From positions 1 through 43,223 of the forward strand of contig CALUPM010000008.1 in NCBI GenBank assembly GCA_944322665.1: 43,223 bases of DNA, in the 5' to 3' direction. The translations under genes and the position numbers were made by a program. Shown piece after piece: positions 1 to 7,246 of the stretch. Numbering within the stretch: position 1 is the stretch's first letter; every line of letters begins with the position of its first letter. The stretch comes from Candidatus Gastranaerophilales bacterium (GTDB lineage: Bacteria > Cyanobacteriota > Vampirovibrionia > Gastranaerophilales > Gastranaerophilaceae). The notes beneath the pieces are model-generated. The model saw nothing but the letters and a program-made list of their open reading frames with translations. It was not told the origin of the DNA and did no database searches.

Positions 1-170
1 TCAGACCCCTCACCCGAATTTCTAAATTCGCTGCGCTCATTAAGAAATTCTACCCTCTCCCACAAGGGGCGAGGGAATTGTTTTGCAGCAAACCATTCAC
101 CCGTTCAACATTTCACCCATTCAACTCACTTCACCCTTCACTCTTCACTCCTCACTTTTTATCGCCCTGA
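1..170. repeat. Fragment of mosaic CTTCACYC-type repeat
   Basis: This stretch has no credible ORF. It holds a CCCTCTCCC/GGGGCGAGGG hairpin (about 52-74) followed by degenerate heptamers of the TTCACCC and TTCAACY kind. The same blocks recur at 35380-36075 in this orientation, and at 8930-9120 and 17460-17690 in the opposite orientation. It is a dispersed non-coding repeat, probably cut by the window edge. Confidence 0.8.
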
Positions 171-206
171 GGTTCTGGTTTATTCCAGCCTGTCAAAAAT
201 TACCCG

Positions 207-241
207 TTGCCCCTAAATTGTTGCCGTGATAAAATTCTTGT
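207..241 (+). promoter_or_regulatory. Promoter of rimI-bioY, probably leaderless
   Basis: TTGCCC (207-212), a 17 nt spacer and TAAAAT (230-235) form a sigma70-like promoter. Only six bases separate the -10 box from the ATG at 242, so the transcript should start at or next to the A of the start codon. No Shine-Dalgarno sequence precedes the ATG. Confidence 0.6.
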
Positions 242-778
242 ATGATAAAAAGTCAAATCAAAATTGAACCTATGCAAAGGGATTATCTTGACGATGTAAT
301 AACCGTGGAAGAAAAAGCTTACGGTCCGCATCACTGGTCTAAAGAATCTTTTTTTAACGAATTAAACAGCGAGCTTGCAAAATATTACTGCGCATTTAAC
401 GAAAAAGGAGAATTGACAGGGTATGCCGGCTGCTGGCAAATTCTTGAAGAAGCTCATATTACAAACATTGCGGTTTCACCGGATTTCAGACGGCAGCATA
501 TCGCTGAAGCGCTTTTGACAGTTTTAATTGAATCCTGCCGCAAAGCCATGGTTAAATATATTACCCTTGAAGTCAGAGTTTCCAACACTCCGGCGATTAA
601 ACTCTATGAAAAATACGGCTTTACGTCACTTGGAGTCCGCAAAGGATACTATCAGGACAATGATGAAGATGCCTTAATAATGTGGACAGAAAATATATTT
701 TACGATAAATTTAAGAGTATATACGAACAAAATCTTAAAATTTTAAACGAAAAAGCAGGGATTACATATAAATTATGA
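242..778 (+). CDS. rimI: GNAT N-acetyltransferase, RimI type (ribosomal protein S18 alanine N-acetyltransferase)
   Basis: This is a 178-residue GNAT-fold enzyme that would move an acetyl group from acetyl-CoA to the N-terminal alanine of ribosomal protein S18. Visible RimI features are the strand ITNIAVSP (73-80), the acetyl-CoA loop at 83-88, a glutamate at 110 in TLEVRVSN, and the tail LYEKYGF...RKGYYQDNDEDALIM (121-147). The loop reads RRQHIA where most GNATs have R/Q-x-x-G-x-G/A, so a histidine sits at the usual first glycine. The gene overlaps bioY by four bases (ATGA), which indicates one transcript. Substrate assignment rests on family resemblance; another GNAT substrate is possible. 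Confidence 0.85.
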   Translation: MIKSQIKIEPMQRDYLDDVITVEEKAYGPHHWSKESFFNELNSELAKYYCAFNEKGELTGYAGCWQILEEAHITNIAVSPDFRRQHIAEALLTVLIESCRKAMVKYITLEVRVSNTPAIKLYEKYGFTSLGVRKGYYQDNDEDALIMWTENIFYDKFKSIYEQNLKILNEKAGITYKL

Positions 779-1449
779 CAGAAGAAGCCGTACAACCCCG
801 CGTAAAGACAACCCGCGGTAACAATACAAAGTCCGGTTCCGGGCTGAAATTCAGTTTCAGCAGTCTGGTATTAATAATATTTTGTTCTTTTTTACTTGTA
901 ATTTCAACTTTTATGCAGCTTAATATAATACATTTTTCAATTCCTGCAGAATTTTTTTCGGGTCAGCATTTAAAGATACAGGATTACATTCACACATTTA
1001 ATCTTATCCCGCAGGTTCCTGCCGTTATGTTTATAGCTGCACTTTTAGGAAGAAAATTCGGGCTTGCAAGCGTTTTAATATATATATTGACCGGACTTTT
1101 TATCCTGCCGGTATTTGCACTGGGCGGAGGATGGAAATATTTCGGAGAATACGGTTTCGGATATATTCTGGCGTACATTCCGGCTGTATTTTTGACCGGA
1201 ACTATTCTTAAATCAGGTTTTACCTACAAAAATGCCGGCAAAGCCGTATTTACAGGAATATTCACAATTCATATAATCGGAATATTATACATGCTTCTTG
1301 TCGCCGGAATCAGACATGAAGGTTTAATGTTTACGACCGGCTGGATACTGGCGCAAAGCGGGGTTAAGATAATATATGATTTTATCTTAAGTTACCTTCT
1401 GGTGCTTATAGCAAAGTATGCGCGGCTTATTCTGTGGCTTTATTTGTAA
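775..1449 (+). CDS. bioY: BioY family biotin transporter substrate-binding (S) component
   Basis: A 224-residue membrane protein with about six hydrophobic segments. The region LIPQVPAVMFIAALLGRKFG, followed by a segment rich in GGGWKYFGEYGFGYILAYIPAVFLTG, is typical of BioY, the biotin-binding S component of ECF transporters. It would work with a shared EcfA/EcfA'/EcfT module encoded elsewhere. It is slightly longer than the usual ~190 residues because of a charged N-terminal extension of about 30 residues. It is translationally coupled to rimI through ATGA and ends just before a convergent alcohol dehydrogenase gene. No biotin-related gene lies beside it, so substrate specificity is inferred from family only. 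Confidence 0.8.
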   Translation: MTEEAVQPRVKTTRGNNTKSGSGLKFSFSSLVLIIFCSFLLVISTFMQLNIIHFSIPAEFFSGQHLKIQDYIHTFNLIPQVPAVMFIAALLGRKFGLASVLIYILTGLFILPVFALGGGWKYFGEYGFGYILAYIPAVFLTGTILKSGFTYKNAGKAVFTGIFTIHIIGILYMLLVAGIRHEGLMFTTGWILAQSGVKIIYDFILSYLLVLIAKYARLILWLYL

Positions 1450-1464
1450 GCTTTTTTATAAGAG

Positions 1465-2508
1465 CTAATCCGGTTCGACAGTTACTTTCAAACATCCGGC
1501 AGGCTTTTCCTCAAAAAATTTACAGGCTTTTTCTATTTCGCTTAATTTGAATTTTTGAGTAATTAAAAAGTCTGTTGAAATCTTTCCTTCTGATATAAGA
1601 TTAACAAGTTTTTCACAGTGAACGGCGTCTACTCCGCCGGTTTTGAAGGTAAGATTTTTGCCGTACATTGAAGGGAGCGGAAGGGTCATATCTTCTTCGT
1701 ACATCGCAACAATCCCGATGATTGCATTCGGACGGGCAATTTTCCAGGACATTTCAAAGGTTTCTTTTGTGCCTGCGCATTCTATAACCCCGTCTGCCCC
1801 GCGGTTTTCCGTAAGCGATTTAATTTCTTTTTCAATATCGCATTTTGAAGGGTTAAATGTATAATCTGCAAGCCCCCGTTCGGAAGCAATTTTTAGTCTG
1901 GTTTCATCAATATCAACCGCGATAATTTTTCCTGCCCCTGTATATTTTGCACACATCATAGCACACAAACCAACAGGGCCTGCTCCGATTACAACGATTG
2001 TGTCGCCGGATTTTATTTCGCACATTTCCGCCCCGAAATATCCGCTTGATAAAATATCTCCGACAAACAAAGCATTTTCAAAACTTACGTTATCAGGAAG
2101 TTTTGTAAGTCCGTTGTCCGCATAAGGAACCCTCACATATTCCGTCTGGCAGCCGTCAATTTTACAGCCAAGTTCCCAGCCGCCGCATTGACAGTTGTTT
2201 ATAAAGCCTCTTTTGCAAAAATAACATTCCCCGCAGAAAGTTTCACAGTTTGCGCAGACCCTGTCGCCGGCGGAAAGTTTTTTGACATCCGAACCTGTTG
2301 CAACAACTTCACCGACAAATTCATGCCCGAGGATTATGTCATTTTTTGCCGCAGGCACAAATCCATTTTTTATATGAAGGTCGCTTGTGCAAATCGCTGA
2401 CAATTTAACCTTCACAATCGCATCTTTTGAATTAATAATTTCAGGCTTATCTCTGTCGCAGAGCTTTATACATCCGTCAAAATTTTTGTTATAAACAAGA
2501 GCCTTCAT
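1465..2508 (-). CDS. Zinc-dependent medium-chain alcohol/polyol dehydrogenase
   Basis: A 347-residue MDR-superfamily dehydrogenase that would oxidise an alcohol or polyol with NAD(P)+. Catalytic zinc ligands are visible as Cys40 (ICTSDLH) and His62-Glu63 (LGHEFVG). The structural zinc site is the four-cysteine lobe C92-x2-C95-x2-C98-x7-C106. The nucleotide-binding loop is VVIGAGPVGL, followed by AVD, where the acidic residue favours NAD+. The ATG at 2508 is chosen over a TTG one codon upstream because AAGGAGAT lies at the right distance. It is monocistronic and convergent with bioY. Sorbitol, threonine or butanediol dehydrogenase are all possible; the substrate cannot be read from the sequence. 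Confidence 0.85.
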   Translation of the reverse strand: MKALVYNKNFDGCIKLCDRDKPEIINSKDAIVKVKLSAICTSDLHIKNGFVPAAKNDIILGHEFVGEVVATGSDVKKLSAGDRVCANCETFCGECYFCKRGFINNCQCGGWELGCKIDGCQTEYVRVPYADNGLTKLPDNVSFENALFVGDILSSGYFGAEMCEIKSGDTIVVIGAGPVGLCAMMCAKYTGAGKIIAVDIDETRLKIASERGLADYTFNPSKCDIEKEIKSLTENRGADGVIECAGTKETFEMSWKIARPNAIIGIVAMYEEDMTLPLPSMYGKNLTFKTGGVDAVHCEKLVNLISEGKISTDFLITQKFKLSEIEKACKFFEEKPAGCLKVTVEPD

Positions 2509-2665
2509 CAATTATCTCCTTACCTTTTAACCCGATTATATAATATCAGAAAATACAATCAATTTCTTCACCGCTTAGACTTTCTTCCGATTAAACTATG
2601 TGAAAAATAATTTATAATCAGTTTGTGAATAGCGGTTTGTACTTAAAATTACGGGAGATGAAAAA

Positions 2666-2905
2666 ATGAAAGACGCAAAAACAATTGATAAGGACAAAGA
2701 AACCTTAAAGGAAAAAGCCGAACGCACGGCTGAAAACATTAAAGAAAAAGCAAACGATGTTAAGGAAAACATCAAAAAAGGAGCAGAGCATGTTAAGGAA
2801 AAAATAGAAGAAAAAACTGATGAAATGAAAGTTAAACATGCCCTGAAAAAAGAAGAAGAAGCCGAAAAGAAAGCTGAAAAAGCAGAGAAAAAAGCGGAAA
2901 AATAG
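2666..2905 (+). CDS. Lys/Glu-rich LEA-like coiled-coil small protein
   Basis: A 79-residue, highly charged protein with no signal peptide and no membrane segment. Residues 12-57 show an imperfect 11-residue periodicity (AENIKEKANDV, KENIKKGAEHV, KEKIEEKTDEM), as in LEA group 3 and apolipoprotein-like amphipathic helices. The tail is an EKKAEKAEKKAEK helix. Such proteins often protect membranes or proteins under stress, but no function is demonstrated here. GGGAGAT precedes the ATG. A strong hairpin terminator lies five bases after the stop. Confidence 0.65.
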   Translation: MKDAKTIDKDKETLKEKAERTAENIKEKANDVKENIKKGAEHVKEKIEEKTDEMKVKHALKKEEEAEKKAEKAEKKAEK

Positions 2906-2910
2906 GTTGA

Positions 2911-2943
2911 GGGGCGGCGGGGTGAAATTCACCCCGCCGCCCC
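2911..2943. terminator. Strong bidirectional terminator hairpin
   Basis: A perfect GC-rich inverted repeat: GGGGCGGCGGGGTG at 2911-2924 pairs with its complement at 2930-2943, with loop AAATT. It sits between two convergent genes (2666-2905 and 2960-3178). The minus strand has a T-rich run after the stem, so it may serve both genes. Confidence 0.8.
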
Positions 2944-2959
2944 TTAGCAATCAAAACTT

Positions 2960-3178
2960 TCAGCCGCCGCATAATTTGCAGGGTTTGCCGCCATGACTGT
3001 AGGCGTCTTTGCGTTCGATTTTCACACAATTTTTAGTACATTTTTTTGCGGAAGGGCAGGTTACTTTATGAACCTTTTTTGACTCTGTATTAAAAATTAC
3101 ATCTTCTGCAAATACAGGTGATGAAAAAGTAAACGCTGTAAAAATTAATAACAAAAATACACTTAGAAATTTTTTCAT
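2960..3178 (-). CDS. Small secreted Cys-rich protein, Ada-like zinc-knuckle motif
   Basis: A 72-residue protein with a signal peptide (residues 1-24, cleavage after VFA) and a compact exported domain. The domain carries C41, C47, C51, C67 and C70 in the pattern YH/VHKxTC-x5-C-x3-C ... GGKPCKLCGG. This resembles the Cys4 zinc site of Ada-type metal-binding domains that occur alone or fused to nucleases in many bacteria, so structural zinc binding is likely. The start is three bases after the stop of the 3182-3580 gene, so the two are co-transcribed. Its cellular role is unknown. Confidence 0.65.
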   Translation of the reverse strand: MKKFLSVFLLLIFTAFTFSSPVFAEDVIFNTESKKVHKVTCPSAKKCTKNCVKIERKDAYSHGGKPCKLCGG

Positions 3179-3181
3179 ACC

Positions 3182-3580
3182 TTATGCAATCAAATTTAAA
3201 TTTTTACCGGTTTCGGGATGGGATTTTTTATAATTTTCCGCCTGAGATTTAATTTTTCTTGCCTCGCCTGCGACCTTCAAGTCCTGACCGGAAGGGTCAG
3301 ACGGAGCAAGGGCGGAATTTATTACTGTATTGGCATCTTTAATTGTTTTATCAGGATTGTTTTTGTCAAGAGAAGGCATTTTTATCGGAACGTACCCGCC
3401 TGTCGGGATGCCGTTTTCATCTTTTTCAATAACAATGCCGCCGGCAAGGGCGCCGCCTGCTCTTTTGTGTGCAAGTTCGTGATTGTAAATTTCGTTATAT
3501 CTCTGGCTTATCATGTCCTGACGAGCCTGATTATGAGCCTGAGCGTAATTGTTTGCATACATTCTGACCGCACCAATCAT
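3182..3580 (-). CDS. SprA-related putative metalloprotease-like protein, short form
   Basis: A 132-residue protein matching the SprA-related family (Pfam SprA-related, not the gliding-motility SprA). The core HELAHKRAGG (34-43) supplies an HExxH zinc motif. It is followed by a glycine-rich segment, GGYVPIKMP, and the family signature ALAPSDPSGQDLKVAGEARK. The family name implies a metallopeptidase, but activity is not established, and this protein is shorter than many members. GGAG precedes the ATG at 3580. It is the first gene of a two-gene operon with the secreted Cys-rich protein at 2960. Confidence 0.7.
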   Translation of the reverse strand: MIGAVRMYANNYAQAHNQARQDMISQRYNEIYNHELAHKRAGGALAGGIVIEKDENGIPTGGYVPIKMPSLDKNNPDKTIKDANTVINSALAPSDPSGQDLKVAGEARKIKSQAENYKKSHPETGKNLNLIA

Positions 3581-3661
3581 AAAACTAAACTCCTAACCTT
3601 TTATCGCTGCTACAATTATAGCAAAAATTTTGTAATATTGCAACTTTTCTGTAGAATTATT

Positions 3662-3873
3662 TGAACTTATATAACAAATTCCATTAAAAATTTCAAAACA
3701 CTGTCATCCTGAGGCGCACGGGTAAAGGGTAAAAGGCATAAACTGTGCCCGTTTATTGCGGGCGCGAAAGCCGAAGGATATCTTGAAAATGTGCAAGGGG
3801 ATTCTTCAGTCGCTTCGCTCCCTCAGAATGACGTGCTTTTTATAATATCTGTGGAATTTGCTATGTAAGTCGC
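3662..3873. mobile_element. MITE-like element, complete copy A
   Basis: A 212-bp non-coding element. Its ends are inverted repeats: CTTATATAACAAATTCC on the left, and on the right the complement of CTTACATAGCAAATTCC. It is flanked by the direct repeat GAATTATT (3654-3661 and 3874-3881), which looks like a target-site duplication. The interior has two inward-facing GTCAT(C/T)CTGAG modules joined by a spacer with the motif cgaaagccgaaggat. No transposase is encoded. Confidence 0.75.
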
Positions 3874-3885
3874 GAATTATTAAGA

Positions 3886-3913
3886 TTGTCTTGAAAATAA
3901 TTTCTGCTATAAT
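3886..3913 (+). promoter_or_regulatory. Sigma70-like promoter of the 3957 gene
   Basis: TTGTCT (3886-3891), a 16 nt spacer and a perfect TATAAT (3908-3913). Transcription would start near 3920, giving a leader of about 37 bases that contains GGAGGG before the ATG at 3957. Confidence 0.65.
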
Positions 3914-3956
3914 GTAGGTAATAAAAATGTTAGTCAAAATCTCTAACGGAGGGTTA

Positions 3957-4340
3957 ATGATAAAAAAAGTTTTCGGATTGGCAATATGTCTTACACTGAT
4001 GGCGCCTGCTGTTTTTGCGGAAGGCAGAGGAAACTCCAATAATTACGTTCCGCCGGAAGGCTACGGTCAGGATTTGAACAGTTTTATGTATATGGATTAC
4101 AAAAACAGCGAAGCGCAGGATGATGCGGATGATTACGCAATGCCCGTCCCGAAATTTTTCCAGCGCAACAAAGAAGAAGCTGCCGCAAAACGCGAACCGC
4201 ACGAGATTAAGAAAAATTCTGACGGAAGAATGAAAACAGCACCGATGAGTTATGACCAGTTCCCGCAGAATTACGACAGCAGCCAGCAGATGTTTATGAT
4301 GCAGAACAGCATGCAGGGAATGTACGGAATGCCTTTTTAG
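3957..4340 (+). CDS. Small secreted protein, Met/Gln-rich C-terminus
   Basis: A 127-residue protein with a clear signal peptide (about 1-21, cleavage VFA-EG). The mature part is hydrophilic, and its C-terminal 25 residues are very rich in Met, Gln, Asn and Ser (SQQMFMMQNSMQGMYGM). I do not recognise a family. The ATG at 3957 is preferred to one at 3927 because GGAGGG lies just upstream and the signal peptide starts there. Its stop overlaps the end of the convergent 4337-4906 gene by four bases. A periplasmic or surface location is inferred. Confidence 0.65.
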   Translation: MIKKVFGLAICLTLMAPAVFAEGRGNSNNYVPPEGYGQDLNSFMYMDYKNSEAQDDADDYAMPVPKFFQRNKEEAAAKREPHEIKKNSDGRMKTAPMSYDQFPQNYDSSQQMFMMQNSMQGMYGMPF

Positions 4341-4906
4341 GGAGTAAGTTCCTTTTCAACAATCGGCGGAATTGGTGATGTGATAAGCATTGTCATGTAT
4401 TTGTCATTGTCGGCTTTAATCTTGTCCGCCAGTTTGAAAATTTCTTCATTGTTTTTGAAGAAATATTTGACCGCATAGCGGAATTCAGTTATTCCTTCAA
4501 CAGGATTTTTTTCGTACTTGTAAACATTGTATGTAAAGAAATTTTTGCCGTTTTCGTTTCCGTTTTCAAGATAGCTGATAACCGCCTGATCTGTTTTCTT
4601 GTTCTGTGCAAATTTCAGAAGAAGGCAGGTTTCGTTGTTTTCTATATCTTTATCAATATCTTTTGCATATTCAATCGGGTCTTTGTTTTCCGGAAGATGG
4701 TAAACCCCTATCATTTTTGTCCAGCGGTCGTGGTTTTCGCCTGAGGGAAAGTATTCATTCATGGCGTTTGGCAGATTAAGCGACTGCGCTGTCGCCCTGA
4801 GGATGAAACTTTTGTTGTCAAAGGTAATCTCGTTTGCCTCGGCTCCGTAAATGCAGGCAAGCGACACCAGAAGAGAAAGCGATAAAATATTAAAGACATT
4901 TTTCAT
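4337..4906 (-). CDS. Uncharacterised periplasmic protein
   Basis: A 189-residue protein with a signal peptide (1-24, cleavage near GAEA-NE). The mature domain contains the conserved-looking strings NEYFPSGENHDRWTKMIGVYH and ENGNENGKNFFTYNVYKYEKNP, plus a C-terminal LITSPIPPIVEKEL. I recall similar unannotated periplasmic proteins in proteobacteria but no assigned function. It is monocistronic, and no Shine-Dalgarno is obvious. Its 3' end overlaps the convergent secreted-protein gene by four bases. Confidence 0.6.
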   Translation of the reverse strand: MKNVFNILSLSLLVSLACIYGAEANEITFDNKSFILRATAQSLNLPNAMNEYFPSGENHDRWTKMIGVYHLPENKDPIEYAKDIDKDIENNETCLLLKFAQNKKTDQAVISYLENGNENGKNFFTYNVYKYEKNPVEGITEFRYAVKYFFKNNEEIFKLADKIKADNDKYMTMLITSPIPPIVEKELTP

Positions 4907-4992
4907 GATAATTTTTCCTTCCTACATAACCATTGAAACATATTTTGTAAAAGAAAAAATTACACTTTCAGCTAACCGGATGTGCCTGTTTA

Positions 4993-5628
4993 TTATTTAT
5001 TAAAATAATCCATCATTTCTGACTCTATAACGTTGTCCATTTCGTCTGCAAAAATTTTAACACTTGAGGGTTCGTGCATTGCTCGGGCTTCATCATAAAA
5101 ATTTTTCCCGAAAATACCTATCATATCTTCACCTATGCACATTCCGCGGCTCAGGTCTTCGCTTTCCAGATAATCGTTATTCACAACAAAATCTTTAACG
5201 GGTTTGTGCGCAATTTCTCTTACAAGTTTTGCAAGATATGTAAAAAACGGAAGATTTTTATCTTCAAGAACCAACCCTCTGTCATTTATAAAAAAGGTTG
5301 TTTCTTTCTGCGTGATACCTTTTTCCTTGTATAACTCGCGGTTTATAAAAATATTCAAAAAGTTTTTATTTATCGGATTTTTAAATTTAAAATACGGCAG
5401 CCGTGACTTTTCGAGCGCATTCTTAAAATCTGTATAATGCTTTCCGAAATAATCGTCCGTAAGCTGCATATTTAAAAGGAATCCTTCCTCAATCTGAAAA
5501 TCAGGCCCCGGCATCTGCTGCAATTTCTGCCAGCCAAGGTCATCTCTTTTTATTAAATTTATTTTGCTATGGTCAAATGCCGTTTTTAAAAATCCGATAT
5601 TTCTTACTCCGGTAAATGTCGGTTCCAT
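4993..5628 (-). CDS. FTG-motif lineage protein, longer paralog
   Basis: A 211-residue soluble protein of no family I can name. It starts MEPTFTGV and then shares a domain with the upstream gene (5643-6131). Both contain LTDD-x4-HxxxFKxALxxSxLxxxxF, a following strand with F/VxIxxxxE, and a helix with FxxxLxREIA or FxSRLLDEIA. The FTG N-terminus is common in small proteins of Gastranaerophilales. CGGAGAT precedes the ATG, and only 14 bases separate it from its paralog, so the two form an operon born by duplication. Confidence 0.6.
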   Translation of the reverse strand: MEPTFTGVRNIGFLKTAFDHSKINLIKRDDLGWQKLQQMPGPDFQIEEGFLLNMQLTDDYFGKHYTDFKNALEKSRLPYFKFKNPINKNFLNIFINRELYKEKGITQKETTFFINDRGLVLEDKNLPFFTYLAKLVREIAHKPVKDFVVNNDYLESEDLSRGMCIGEDMIGIFGKNFYDEARAMHEPSSVKIFADEMDNVIESEMMDYFNK

Positions 5629-5642
5629 ATTAAATCTCCGTT

Positions 5643-6131
5643 TTAAGCTTTATAATCATATATCTGCGAACTTATCTCCTCCTGTAATTTTGCAACTCCA
5701 TCACTTATTGCAAAAGGATTTTTAAAATTTCTTGAATTTCCTGTCGTTTGTTTTAGTGCTATTTCATCAAGTAAACGGGAAATAAAAGAAAAAACAGGCT
5801 GTGTTTTTTGCGAAATTATTAACTGTTTATTATTCAGAAAGATATCTTTATAAACTTCCTCATCATTTTTAATTCCCGCGCCAGAAGTTTCAGTCTGAAC
5901 AACAATTTTTACTAAATCTCCGTTTCCGTAATCGCGGAATGACAGTCCTGAATGCTTAAGAGCTTTTTTGAAGTTTGAAAGATGAGAACCTTTGTTATCA
6001 TCAGTTAATCTAACCGTCAAAGTTTTTGTATCAACTGTCTCAAATTTTTCTCCGCAGCCGCTGCGTTGTTTATCAATACGGGAGGATTCTTTATAAGAAG
6101 GAGATTTTATCCCTGTAAAATTAATTTTCAT
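5643..6131 (-). CDS. FTG-motif lineage protein, shorter paralog
   Basis: A 162-residue soluble protein beginning MKINFTGIKSP. It is the first gene of an operon with its 211-residue paralog. The shared core covers about residues 35-140 (LTVRLTDDNKGSHLSNFKKALKHS through FSFISRLLDEIALK). The ATG at 6131 is chosen over a TTG one codon earlier because AGAAAGGAA is correctly spaced. There is no signal peptide or membrane segment. Function unknown. Confidence 0.6.
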   Translation of the reverse strand: MKINFTGIKSPSYKESSRIDKQRSGCGEKFETVDTKTLTVRLTDDNKGSHLSNFKKALKHSGLSFRDYGNGDLVKIVVQTETSGAGIKNDEEVYKDIFLNNKQLIISQKTQPVFSFISRLLDEIALKQTTGNSRNFKNPFAISDGVAKLQEEISSQIYDYKA

Positions 6132-6235
6132 CAATTTCCTTTCTGCTTAAATTTTATATTTCTATTAAATCTCCTGAAAATATTTTTTGCGTAAATATTT
6201 AAAATTTTTTACAAATTTTGTGCTAATCTGTGGGT

Positions 6236-6607
6236 ATGTATGACGAAATCTTTGACAGACTGAAAAATTCCGAATTCCGGAGCAGATTTAAGCTAAAAGA
6301 AAAAGACCGAGAATATCTTTTAAATAAGGGGTTTGCGGTGATTGAAAGCCACGCGCGTGATTTTATAGCAAAACGCATAGCGCCGGCTAATCCTCCAAAC
6401 GACGGTAAACAAACCCCGACAAAAGGTCATCCGGTTTTCACCGCCCAGCATGCGACAGCCTGCTGCTGCAGAGGATGTATAAACAAATGGCACAAATTTC
6501 CAAAAGGGGTTCCGCTGACTCAAAAACAGCAGGATTATCTTGTCGGAATTATTATGGAGTGGCTGAAAAGGCAGACTGCAAAGATGAAAGAGGTGACTGG
6601 TGAGTAA
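6236..6607 (+). CDS. DUF4186 family protein
   Basis: A small protein (123 residues from the ATG at 6236; a GTG two codons upstream is also possible). Signature strings are HARDFIAKRIAPANPPNDGKQTP, GHPVFTAQHATACCCRGC and KWHKFPKG. The last two carry conserved histidines and three adjacent cysteines that suggest a metal site. DUF4186 has no established function. No Shine-Dalgarno is present, and GCTAAT (6222-6227) lies close to the start, so it may be translated from a leaderless or very short-leader mRNA. Confidence 0.75.
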   Translation: MYDEIFDRLKNSEFRSRFKLKEKDREYLLNKGFAVIESHARDFIAKRIAPANPPNDGKQTPTKGHPVFTAQHATACCCRGCINKWHKFPKGVPLTQKQQDYLVGIIMEWLKRQTAKMKEVTGE

Positions 6608-6828
6608 AATGACAGCGGGCATAATTGACTGTCTGTGAAAACGTTATTGTGAACGGATACATAACAGCCAAACAGGTTGAAAAATATTATTAATAATTAT
6701 GCTAAAAATAAAAGTCATCCCCTGAGGACGTAAGTCCGGAAAATTCAGTTGAATGTTTAAGTGTATTCTTCGCTTCGCTCAGAATGACATGACCGGTAAA
6801 TCCGGCAAACTCTCATAATGCGCAGCAG

Positions 6829-6854
6829 GGGCAGAGAATCCTCTGCCCGCTTTT
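6829..6854. terminator. Hairpin terminator between convergent genes
   Basis: GGGCAGAG (6829-6836) pairs with CTCTGCCC (6841-6848) over the loop AATC, followed by GCTTTTTT. It ends transcripts from the + strand and lies directly beyond the stop of the minus-strand cupin gene. Confidence 0.75.
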
Positions 6855-7160
6855 TTAAATCTTAATCAGAAAAAATTTGCTGTCTTTGTTTGCCAGAACC
6901 TTATGCTGTTCGTCTTTTTTGAACATCAAAATTTCACCTTTGCCGGCTGTAAATTTTTCCGCATCAAAATGAAGCTCAAGTTCTCCCTCAAGTACATAAA
7001 CCGCAGCATCACAGGCGGAAGTGTGGGTGTCTATGATTTCTTCTTTTTTCAACGCTATAATACTGAAACAGCTTTCGTCTTTTTCAAGCAGGGTTTTCTT
7101 TTCAAATTTTTCTCCGTCAAGATTTACCAGTTCTTTTGCTTTTAATACATTGTAAAACAT
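6855..7160 (-). CDS. Small single-domain cupin protein
   Basis: A 101-residue cupin. Motif 1 appears as EIIDTHTSACDAAVYVLEGELEL, with a reduced set of metal ligands (a single clear His plus the Glu), and motif 2 as KGEILMFKKDEQHKV with a trailing His. Such stand-alone cupins sense or bind small molecules or metals, but the ligand is unknown. AAGGAGAT precedes the ATG. The upstream region contains a perfect 14-bp palindrome that could be an operator. It lies just downstream of, and in the same direction as, the EmrB-type transporter gene, separated by 86 bases. Confidence 0.65.
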   Translation of the reverse strand: MFYNVLKAKELVNLDGEKFEKKTLLEKDESCFSIIALKKEEIIDTHTSACDAAVYVLEGELELHFDAEKFTAGKGEILMFKKDEQHKVLANKDSKFFLIKI

Positions 7161-7194
7161 AAAATATCTCCTTAAAAAACTTTACGTTTTTAAG

Positions 7195-7208
7195 TTAAAA
7201 CGTTTTAA
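7195..7208. promoter_or_regulatory. Perfect palindrome upstream of cupin gene
   Basis: TTAAAACGTTTTAA is a perfect 14-bp palindrome about 35 bases upstream of the cupin start codon. Its length and position fit an operator for a dimeric repressor. No cognate regulator lies next to it. Confidence 0.45.
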
Positions 7209-7246
7209 CGGATATTTCTATACGCCTGACAGGCGATATCATATCA

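Noticed and set aside
2705-2950. A Phe-rich 81-codon minus-strand frame
   Set aside because: It is the antisense of a Lys/Glu-rich gene (AAA/GAA codons read as TTT/TTC) and crosses the terminator hairpin.
6608-6695. Possible short gene or gene remnant after DUF4186, ending NGYITAKQVEKYY
   Set aside because: Only about 20 codons are open, there is no start or ribosome site, and no homology can be judged by eye.
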